Assembly (NCBI GenBank): GCA_003552765.1
Contig: PUOI01000523.1
Span: 1 to 7,411, forward strand
DNA: 7,411 nt
DNA from: Candidatus Hydrogenedentota bacterium
GTDB taxonomy: Bacteria; Hydrogenedentota; Hydrogenedentia; Hydrogenedentales; SLHB01
Direction: 5' to 3'
Part shown: piece after piece, positions 1-4,814 of the stretch
How positions within the stretch are numbered: position 1 is the first letter of the stretch
How the letters are laid out: every line of letters begins with the position of its first letter
The notes under the pieces: generated by a model
Seen by the model: only the letters and a program-made list of their open reading frames with translations
Databases searched by the model: none
Told to the model about the DNA's origin: nothing
Made by a program: the position numbers and the translations under genes

Positions 1-660
1 CTTATCGACGAGACGACGGGCATGAACACCATCCTTCAGATGGAGCGTCTAGTGGAACTGGTGCGCTGGCGCGGCCGTGTCCCCGAAGAGGAAATCTTGA
101 ACGCGCGCGGCTACAAGGCCATCTATAACGAGCGCCTTATGAAACCCGTGCGTGAACGCCTGAGCCGTCTCGAACGCGGCGAACTCACCGTGGAACAGGC
201 GACCGTCCGGGGCAGCCTGGAATTCCTGCGCGCCTTGCGCGAGCGTGGCGCCGTTTTGTATCTCGCCAGCGGCACGGACCACGAAGACGTGGAACACGAG
301 GCGGCCCTTTTGGGAGCCGCACCGTTCTTTGATGGAGGCATCCACGGGGCCAAGGAGGGGCCGGGCGAAGCGCACAACAAGGAACAAGTCATTCGGCGCA
401 TTCTCGAAGACCACCAGCTCCAAGGCGCGGAAGTGTTGGTGGTTGGCGATGGTCCCGTGGAGTTGCAAAACGCCAAGCAGCATGGCTGCACAGCCCTTGG
501 CGTAGCCTCGGACGAGACCTGCGGGGAAGGGTGGAATCCGGAGAAGCGCGAACGGCTCATCAACGCCGGGGCCGATCTGCTCGCGCCGGATTTCCGGGAA
601 TGGAAGGCGCTCATCGCCTATCTCTGCGATACCCCAACAGAGTGCTCAGGCCCCGGATAG
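1..660 (+). CDS. HAD-superfamily hydrolase (phosphoglycolate-phosphatase-like), 5' end outside window
   Basis: C-terminal 219 codons of a Rossmann-fold haloacid dehalogenase-type hydrolase, probably a cytosolic phosphatase of a small phosphorylated metabolite; the substrate is not predictable. The frame is open from the first base (reads LIDETTG before the ATG at 22), and the TG..TI.QM..L helix is typical of the interior of such proteins, so the ATG at 22 is not taken as the start. Counting from that Met, HAD motif II is the Ser of LASGT (residue 83), motif III is the Lys of HNK (120), and motif IV is VVGDGPVE (141-147), where Glu147 replaces the more usual second Asp. The nucleophile motif I (DxDxT) must lie upstream of the window. 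The conserved ending (NAGADLLAPDF) is intact and the stop is TAG. It converges on the leftward operon, so it is probably not co-regulated with it. HAD membership is secure; the exact reaction is not. Confidence 0.85.
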   Translation, partial: LIDETTGMNTILQMERLVELVRWRGRVPEEEILNARGYKAIYNERLMKPVRERLSRLERGELTVEQATVRGSLEFLRALRERGAVLYLASGTDHEDVEHEAALLGAAPFFDGGIHGAKEGPGEAHNKEQVIRRILEDHQLQGAEVLVVGDGPVELQNAKQHGCTALGVASDETCGEGWNPEKRERLINAGADLLAPDFREWKALIAYLCDTPTECSGPG

Positions 661-682
661 GTTGGCGCCGCCGCACGGCGCG

Positions 683-729
683 ACATCCCCCTGATCCTCT
701 TCCAGGGGGCCGAAAGGACCGGGGGATGT
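683..729. terminator. Competing hairpins in the convergent gap; candidate bidirectional terminator
   Basis: The gap between the HAD stop and the stop of the leftward operon contains ACATCCCCC (683-691), which can pair with GGGGGATGT (721-729), a 9-bp stem. The CCCCCTG at 687-693 can instead pair with CAGGGGG at 703-709, a 7-bp stem with a 9-nt loop. The two pairings share the C-run and exclude each other. No T-run follows on either strand, so a classical intrinsic terminator is not shown; the position between two converging genes is the main argument for transcription ending or 3'-end protection here. Confidence 0.4.
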
Positions 730-771
730 AAACAACGCGCGCCGCCGTGAACCGGCGATTGGGGGCCGTGA

Positions 772-2010
772 TTACGGAAGCCGGTAGACAATCTCCCCGT
801 CTTGCTCCAACTTCGCGCCACCTTCCTGCACTATGGCCTCTTCGGAAATGTCAACGATGCGTTCCACGATGTCGGAGATCTTGTTGTAAATGGGCAGTTC
901 ATCGCGGGTGTAGTTTATGTACGCGTCGTTGAACGGTTCGTCCCAACGGCCATGTGGCAGGCAGTCGTGCGTAAACTTCTCCGGGATGACACTTGCGCCG
1001 TGCATGACGCCGATGAGCCCGCCGGCCGTCGCGGCTTGGTTGTCGCAGTCGTATCCGGCGCTGACGGCGATCCCGACGGTCTTTTCGAAGTCACCTTCGC
1101 CGTAGAGCACCGCCATGACCCCACACAGACCATTTATGAGCGACGACACCACCGAAACGGGGGCCTGGTAACCGTCCTCGTCATAACGATAGTACTTGTC
1201 GTGGAGCTTCTGGCGGGTCGCACGCCAGTCATCCGGATTCTCTTCATACCAGTCCAAAAGGTCGACCATGCCTTCATGAAAGGGGCCTTCAGCGGGAATG
1301 TACTCCATGGCGGTTTCGACCAAATACAATGGATCATCGGAGAAGAAGGCCTCGCTTATCATCACCCCGTAAACAATGGTGGGATGCACGCCCCAGCTAT
1401 CGTTGGTGATGCGCGCGCCCCATTCGGCCCGTTCGGCCGCTTTCTCGGGCAAGCCGGGATAAAACGCGCTCCAGATCTCGTTGACCAGTTGCGGATCAAT
1501 CTGGAACCAGTTGGGGTTGTTCTCCTTCATGCCCGTTTCCGGGGGGATCATCCCCTCATCCATCAAATCGCGGGCTGTCCGGTTTGCCACCCAAATGCGC
1601 CGGTTGATATGAGTCTTCCAGGCTTCGGCAATCTGTTCGTAATTGATGTCCAGACCGTGCTCTTCGACGGCGTGAAGCGTGACGAATTCAATGTCGGTGT
1701 CATCGTCGCTGTAGGCGCCGTCGAACGCCGTGAACATATAGGGGACGTAGGCGCGGTGGTCGTCCCGGTTAATCCGCAGGTCGCCCGCATTGAACGGCGT
1801 ATAGTACTTATCCACCAGCACTGGAATGGCTTCCTCAACGTACACGTTCTCAAACGGGAACCCAAGATAGTTCCCCACCAATTGGCCGATCCAGAAGCCG
1901 GATACCTTGTCGAGCAATTCAGCGCGGGTTATCGTGCGTTCCTCTGCTGAAGCGGCGCCGGCCAACACACACGCGGCGATAATCGTTACAAGGGCCGTTC
2001 GGCGCATCAT
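772..2010 (-). CDS. Exported ADP-ribosylglycohydrolase-fold (ARH/DraG-like) protein
   Basis: 412-residue protein of the ADP-ribosylglycohydrolase family, all-helical di-metal enzymes that normally hydrolyse ADP-ribose N- or O-glycosidic links. The start at 2010 is chosen because AGGAG (2017-2021) lies 6 nt upstream and the protein then opens with a Sec signal (RR, hydrophobic stretch, cleavage predicted after ASA at 20-22). A lipobox-like IAAC ending at Cys14 is an alternative reading, less likely because the hydrophobic core continues past it. Family motifs: WIGQLVGNYLGFPFE (40-54), first metal motif SDDDTDIEF (101-109), and second metal motif GYDCDNQAAT followed by GGLIG (319-334), where Asn324 stands where DraG-type enzymes have Thr. 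Export argues against a role on cytosolic ADP-ribosylated proteins. It is the last gene of the operon, after a heparinase-like lyase, so a carbohydrate glycosidic bond is a possible target (inference). Fold assignment is strong, substrate unknown. Confidence 0.85.
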   Translation of the reverse strand: MMRRTALVTIIAACVLAGAASAEERTITRAELLDKVSGFWIGQLVGNYLGFPFENVYVEEAIPVLVDKYYTPFNAGDLRINRDDHRAYVPYMFTAFDGAYSDDDTDIEFVTLHAVEEHGLDINYEQIAEAWKTHINRRIWVANRTARDLMDEGMIPPETGMKENNPNWFQIDPQLVNEIWSAFYPGLPEKAAERAEWGARITNDSWGVHPTIVYGVMISEAFFSDDPLYLVETAMEYIPAEGPFHEGMVDLLDWYEENPDDWRATRQKLHDKYYRYDEDGYQAPVSVVSSLINGLCGVMAVLYGEGDFEKTVGIAVSAGYDCDNQAATAGGLIGVMHGASVIPEKFTHDCLPHGRWDEPFNDAYINYTRDELPIYNKISDIVERIVDISEEAIVQEGGAKLEQDGEIVYRLP

Positions 2011-2016
2011 CGAGTT

Positions 2017-2021
2017 CTCCT
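2017..2021 (-). promoter_or_regulatory. Ribosome binding site fixing the start of the ARH-fold gene
   Basis: AGGAG on the minus strand sits 6 nt before the ATG at 2010 (9 nt before the adjacent second ATG). The longer open frame back to 2109 would add 33 residues with no Shine-Dalgarno, would run through the intercistronic hairpin, and would bury the signal peptide, so it is not used. Confidence 0.75.
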
Positions 2022-2052
2022 CTCTTTGAAGGGATTTGTCCCCATCAAGATA

Positions 2053-2093
2053 GGGGGTGAGCCCGTCAGCAATAGCGGGCGGACTCAACCCCC
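2053..2093 (-). promoter_or_regulatory. Intercistronic hairpin between the lyase and ARH-fold genes
   Basis: In the 92-nt gap, GGGGG (2053-2057) pairs with CCCCC (2089-2093), and inside it GCCCG (2061-2065) pairs with CGGGC (2076-2080) around a 10-nt loop, with further partial pairing of TGA/TCA between the stems. There is no T-run downstream in the leftward direction. Such a stem inside an operon could protect the 3' end of the lyase message or lower downstream expression; which one cannot be read from sequence. Confidence 0.5.
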
Positions 2094-2102
2094 TGGATAC
2101 GT

Positions 2103-4016
2103 TTACCACTCCGCAAGTGGGCCGATGCTTGGCGGATCCTCCGCCAGTCCGCCCGGATTTAGCAGCACGGTGAACCGCGCCTCGGCATCGGGTTCGACAT
2201 TCACGGTGAATCCGATCATGCGGGTTCCGGGATTCGGGTGGTCGTGTTCCTCTGGAGGCGTTTCGGTGTCGTAAATCTCGAGCGAGACGCCTTCACCTTC
2301 GAGCACATGGAACCCCAACTCCTCGCCATCCTCGCGCAGGATGGCCTGGGTGTCATTCACGATCTCGACATCCGCCCGCGTGATCATGCCCCAGCGCACC
2401 TCGGCATTATCATCCGGCGCCCTCAGCTCGTCCTGAATCACGGCGGCGCCGTTTTCGAGCAGGGCGGCGCCGCGTCTCGTGTCGGCTAGCTGGCCTTCGT
2501 AGACGGGGCTCATGTCGGTGATGGTGTGGGGCATGGGCGGCTCATCCGAAAAGGCGGTGATGGGCGCGGTTCCGTCCACCCGTTGGAGTTCATCGTTGAC
2601 CACCAGCGTGTTCTTGCTGCGGTTGTTCCAGCGGAAGACGGTCCAGCGATCGCTGTCCTGCGACATATCCCACAGATTCATCCCCAAGGCCTCGATCGAG
2701 TTATAACTCTGCACCCCGAGTTCAACGCCCCAGCGAACGCCCTTGGCGTCCATGACGAAGGAGCCTACGTCCATCTGCCCATGGGGGTCACTCGGTGAGC
2801 CGCCCTTGAGGCCGATGTAGGTGGCGTTCTCGTCCCATGCCGTGCGATGAACGCCCACGGGCGGCTCTCCCTCATCGACGTAATGCAACTGATCGGGAGG
2901 CTCGATCACGTCAAAGGTTGGCGCCCAAATCAACACGAACGGAAACAGCCGGTTGCCCGAGCCAGTTGCGGACGGCGTGGTCTCGACAAATTCGGCCAGC
3001 TTGCGCTGCTCCTTCCACAAGAGGCTGGGCTCGTCCAGGTTGCGGGCGAACCAATACATGGGCGGATTCACCGATGACGACTCGCTGTTGTCGCTGTAGT
3101 TGTAGTAGCCCAGCGTGGGGCCGTGCATGTGCAGGTAGTACCACGAAGACGCCATGAACCGCTCGTGCTCGCTGAGCCCGAAGTCCGTTCCCAAGGCCGA
3201 CGCAAGCGCGTCGATGAACAGCACGTTGAAGCTGGTGCCATAGCTCCAATACCCCGGCCCTTCGGGATACGCTCCGTTCGGACCATAGGCGTCCATGGGC
3301 CGGTGAATGTTCTCCATGGCGCGCACGATGACGTCCTCGGCGAGTTCCGGTTCCTCGTCGATCACCGCCAGCGCCCCCATTGTGAGGCCGCCATGACACA
3401 CGGGGGACCAGTTGTTTGACGTGCTGACCCACCAGCCCGCTTCGTCAAACGAGGTCTGGAGCCCCTTGTCCACGATCGCCTCGCGGATGGTTTCCCGGCT
3501 TTCAGAACTCAAACCGTCGTAGAGCCAATCGTAACCGATCGCCAGGGCGGCGGTCATTTCGCCTACATCGAGGAAATGGCTGGGATTCCAATCACTAAAG
3601 TCCGCCGCCGCGAGCATTTCTTCCTCCGCCTTCTCGAGATAAGCGTCCTCGCCGGTCATACGATACGCAAACGCGAGATAGCTCACGCGTCTCAACGCCG
3701 TGCGCGACACGCCAAGCAAACGTCGGCCCACCTGGTCCCGCTCAATGGGATCCAGGTCGAGCATGGCGTCGGCTTGTGCGCGAAGCACGGACCACGCCTC
3801 GCCCAGCAGGGGATCGGTATCGAGACGCTCCCGGATTTGCTCCGCTTCCTCCGCGCTGAAGAACAACCGGGGATGAGATTCCACCGGCTCTTCCAGTGCT
3901 TGCCGGACCTGATCCGCGACGTCATCTTGCGCGGCCGCAACAGACGCCGCCCCCATCGCCAGCAGCGCGCAAACGGCCATGGCTGTCCACCATGGGCGCG
4001 GGATTCCCGTGTTCAT
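2103..4016 (-). CDS. Exported heparinase II/III-like polysaccharide lyase
   Basis: 637-residue protein of the heparinase II/III superfamily, which cleaves uronic-acid-containing polysaccharides by beta-elimination using an N-terminal alpha/alpha toroid and a C-terminal beta-sandwich. The start has AAGGAG 7 nt upstream and gives a Sec signal peptide (hydrophobic 11-28, cleavage after AAA near residue 29). Toroid signatures: HPRLFFS (48-54), DVGEMTAALAIGYDWLYD (150-167), NNWSPVCHGG (201-210) holding the candidate catalytic Asn, and GAYPEGPGYWSYG (248-260) with the candidate catalytic Tyr. The sandwich carries SDPHGQMDVGSFVMD (409-423), where His412 matches the conserved His; many relatives have HGH, here HGQ. 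The C-terminus (ARFTVLLNPGG, 613-623) is complete. Length and the YPEGPGYW motif fit generic family members rather than a characterised heparin- or alginate-specific enzyme. It is the middle gene of the operon, 18 nt after the RAM-domain gene. Substrate (heparin/heparan-like, alginate, ulvan or other) is undecided. Confidence 0.85.
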   Translation of the reverse strand: MNTGIPRPWWTAMAVCALLAMGAASVAAAQDDVADQVRQALEEPVESHPRLFFSAEEAEQIRERLDTDPLLGEAWSVLRAQADAMLDLDPIERDQVGRRLLGVSRTALRRVSYLAFAYRMTGEDAYLEKAEEEMLAAADFSDWNPSHFLDVGEMTAALAIGYDWLYDGLSSESRETIREAIVDKGLQTSFDEAGWWVSTSNNWSPVCHGGLTMGALAVIDEEPELAEDVIVRAMENIHRPMDAYGPNGAYPEGPGYWSYGTSFNVLFIDALASALGTDFGLSEHERFMASSWYYLHMHGPTLGYYNYSDNSESSSVNPPMYWFARNLDEPSLLWKEQRKLAEFVETTPSATGSGNRLFPFVLIWAPTFDVIEPPDQLHYVDEGEPPVGVHRTAWDENATYIGLKGGSPSDPHGQMDVGSFVMDAKGVRWGVELGVQSYNSIEALGMNLWDMSQDSDRWTVFRWNNRSKNTLVVNDELQRVDGTAPITAFSDEPPMPHTITDMSPVYEGQLADTRRGAALLENGAAVIQDELRAPDDNAEVRWGMITRADVEIVNDTQAILREDGEELGFHVLEGEGVSLEIYDTETPPEEHDHPNPGTRMIGFTVNVEPDAEARFTVLLNPGGLAEDPPSIGPLAEW

Positions 4017-4034
4017 AGCTCTTCTCCTTCTTCG

Positions 4035-4313
4035 TTACTCAAGCCCAAGTCCAAACATGCGTTCCAAATCGTATTCGCTATAGGCCCGGAAGGCGATGAC
4101 CGTTTGCGTCTTCACGATGCCCTCGAGCTTCAACATGTGATTCGTCACCAAGTCAGCCAATTCGTCATTGGTTTTGACCCGCACCACGCTAATCAAATCC
4201 CATTCCCCGGCCGTGGAATACACCTCCGTGACGCCAGCCAAACCCAAGAGAGCTTGAGCGGTCTCGTTGACTGCGTCCCGCCGTGCGTTGACCAAAATAA
4301 ACGCTGTCACCAT
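4035..4313 (-). CDS. Stand-alone Lrp/AsnC ligand-binding (RAM) domain protein
   Basis: 92-residue cytosolic protein consisting only of the alpha/beta RAM (AsnC-type effector) domain that in full Lrp/AsnC regulators binds amino acids or other small ligands and builds the octamer. Visible: beta strand TAFILVNA (3-10), helix with VNETAQALLGL, strand VTEVYSTAG, the ligand-loop motif GEWDLI (36-41; G-x-x-D type), strand SVVRVK, helix ELADLVTNHML and strand TQTVIAF (69-75). There is no helix-turn-helix, and none is encoded directly upstream, so it cannot bind DNA in the usual way by itself; such single-domain proteins are known and may partner with a full regulator or act as sensors. The start at 4313 is set by AGGAGGG nine nt upstream; a TTG at 4322 abuts that site and is unlikely. 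First gene of the leftward operon, so the lyase and ARH-fold enzyme depend on its promoter. Confidence 0.85.
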   Translation of the reverse strand: MVTAFILVNARRDAVNETAQALLGLAGVTEVYSTAGEWDLISVVRVKTNDELADLVTNHMLKLEGIVKTQTVIAFRAYSEYDLERMFGLGLE

Positions 4314-4322
4314 GAAGAACAA

Positions 4323-4329
4323 CCCTCCT
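4323..4329 (-). promoter_or_regulatory. Strong ribosome binding site of the RAM-domain gene
   Basis: AGGAGGG on the minus strand, near-consensus, 9 nt before the ATG at 4313 and 0 nt before the in-frame TTG at 4322. The spacing selects the ATG and shortens the protein by three residues relative to the longest frame. Confidence 0.75.
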
Positions 4330-4348
4330 ATTTCTTATGTTGCTTTTT

Positions 4349-4377
4349 CGCCCTCCGCGGCAACCTGCCGAAGGGCG
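4349..4377 (-). promoter_or_regulatory. Leader hairpin upstream of the RAM-lyase-ARH operon
   Basis: Outer arms CGCCCT (4349-4354) and AGGGCG (4372-4377) enclose inner arms CGGCA (4358-4362) and TGCCG (4366-4370) with a 3-nt loop. It lies about 20 nt upstream of the Shine-Dalgarno of the first gene, so it would be in the 5' untranslated leader if transcription starts near 4393. On the minus strand an A-run follows, so it is not a terminator for the operon. On the plus strand TTTT follows it, but no rightward gene ends there. A role in mRNA stability or as a protein-binding leader is possible. Confidence 0.45.
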
Positions 4378-4386
4378 TTTTCGTAG

Positions 4387-4403
4387 AATGGGGAATCCCC
4401 ATT
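4387..4403. promoter_or_regulatory. Perfect 17-bp odd-centred palindrome, candidate operator
   Basis: AATGGGGA, a single A, then TCCCCATT: eight perfectly paired bases on each side. It lies 74 nt upstream of the RAM-domain start codon and overlaps the last bases of the candidate leftward -10 element, the usual place for a repressor site. Odd-centred dyads of about 15-17 bp are common for dimeric regulators, including Lrp/AsnC proteins. The binding protein is unknown; the adjacent RAM protein lacks a DNA-binding domain. It could also form a short hairpin in RNA, though with a loop too small without fraying. Confidence 0.5.
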
Positions 4404-4430
4404 GTTTCCCGTGTGGTCACCAAAAAGCAA
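4401..4430 (-). promoter_or_regulatory. Candidate sigma70-type promoter of the leftward operon
   Basis: Reading leftward, TTGCTT (4425-4430) as a -35 is followed after 18 nt by AACAAT (4401-4406) as a weak -10 (4 of 6 consensus bases). The predicted start would be near 4393, giving an 80-nt leader that contains the hairpin at 4349-4377. The spacer contains a small dyad, TGGTCACCA (4414-4422). The -10 is imperfect, so this is tentative. Confidence 0.3.
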
Positions 4431-4608
4431 GCTGGAAAAGGGGGGCCGCGCCGCGCCGTCCCCAGCACCCGAGGCATTTCCAACACCCTGGGCAACCCCG
4501 CACAACTCGCCCCGGAGCAGGCAGCGGGTTGTCAGCTGTCGCCAGTCCAGCAGAATCACCTGGTCCAACTCATCGTCGCAGGGCGGCGGTTAGTCATCGA
4601 GGGGTAGC

Positions 4609-4688
4609 CGCGAATGAACGCGAATGCGCGTGTTCCTTAAGACCGGGCTGGTGCGGCTCGCACCCTGGATCCCCCTTGCGCGCGAATG
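4609..4688 (+). repeat. Three CGCGAATG words, two in 10-nt tandem
   Basis: CGCGAATG occurs at 4609-4616 and 4619-4626, separated by AA (a 10-nt period of CGCGAATGAA), and again at 4681-4688. An 8-mer of this composition is not expected three times in 80 bases. From memory, tandem runs of this type occur in intergenic DNA of some environmental planctomycete-like and Hydrogenedentota-like genomes; here only a short remnant is present. No function is known to me. Confidence 0.5.
4650..4664. repeat. Short perfect hairpin in the intergenic region
   Basis: GGTGCG (4650-4655), loop GCT, CGCACC (4659-4664). A compact 6-bp GC-rich stem with no T-run after it on either strand, about 60 nt upstream of the rightward candidate promoter. 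Role unknown. Confidence 0.4.
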
Positions 4689-4693
4689 ACGAC

Positions 4694-4705
4694 GGGGCGC
4701 GCCCC
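4694..4705. promoter_or_regulatory. 12-bp perfect GC palindrome upstream of the rightward -10
   Basis: GGGGCGCGCCCC, fully self-complementary, ends 5 nt before the TG of the candidate extended -10, so it occupies the spacer/-35 zone of that promoter. It could be an operator for the tricorn-like protease gene; chance is also plausible in GC-rich DNA. Confidence 0.35.
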
Positions 4706-4710
4706 CAATG

Positions 4711-4719
4711 TGATATTAT
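4711..4719 (+). promoter_or_regulatory. Candidate extended -10 promoter of the tricorn-like protease gene
   Basis: TGATATTAT: a TG-n extension followed by TATTAT, set in otherwise GC-rich DNA, 95 nt upstream of the protease start. No good -35 hexamer lies 16-18 nt upstream (that zone is GC-rich and palindromic), which fits an extended -10 promoter. The start of transcription would be near 4726, leaving a leader of about 90 nt. Confidence 0.45.
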
Positions 4720-4749
4720 CGGGCCTCATGTAGTTGTCGACACGTGGTT

Positions 4750-4783
4750 CGGGCGGGATGCTGAGTTCATGAGCGGTCGCCCG
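4750..4783 (+). promoter_or_regulatory. Leader stem-loop before the protease gene
   Basis: CGGGCG (4750-4755) pairs with CGCCCG (4778-4783) around a 22-nt loop, ending about 20 nt before the Shine-Dalgarno. It would be in the 5' leader if transcription starts near 4726. The stem is short and the loop large, so the evidence for a regulatory role is weak. Confidence 0.3.
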
Positions 4784-4801
4784 CGCCGGCCCAGTCTTAT
4801 G

Positions 4802-4807
4802 AAGGAG
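4802..4807 (+). promoter_or_regulatory. Ribosome binding site fixing the start of the protease gene
   Basis: AAGGAG, 7 nt before the ATG at 4815. It decides against the out-of-frame ATG at 4799, which overlaps the site itself, and supports a start that yields a clear signal peptide. Confidence 0.8.
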
Positions 4808-4814
4808 ATTTTGG

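Larger units (their letters stand above)
4431..4708. other. Non-coding part of the divergent intergenic region
   Basis: About 280 bases between the leftward and rightward promoter candidates. Open frames exist on both strands (for example minus 4335-4568 from a TTG), but none has a Shine-Dalgarno site or recognisable protein features, so I call no gene. The left part is G/C-rich with GCCGCG runs (4444-4456). The right part carries the CGCGAATG words, a 6-bp hairpin and a 12-bp palindrome, listed separately. Confidence 0.55.

Noticed and set aside
802..1950. Plus-strand frame of 382 codons opposite the ARH-fold gene
   Set aside because: Antisense shadow in GC-rich DNA; the minus strand has the signal peptide, both metal motifs and a proper ribosome binding site.
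2011..2109. N-terminal extension of the ARH-fold protein to position 2109
   Set aside because: It overlaps the end of the lyase gene, crosses the intercistronic hairpin, lacks a ribosome site and hides a clear signal peptide.
4335..4568. Possible small minus-strand gene directly before the RAM-domain ribosome binding site
   Set aside because: Its stop lies 5 nt before that site, which is tempting, but the only start is a TTG without a Shine-Dalgarno, and the frame runs through the candidate promoter, palindrome and leader hairpin. The protein resembles nothing I know.
3576..4607. Plus-strand frame of 343 codons opposite the lyase and RAM-domain genes
   Set aside because: Spans two well-supported minus-strand genes and a regulatory region, has no Shine-Dalgarno and no recognisable protein signature.
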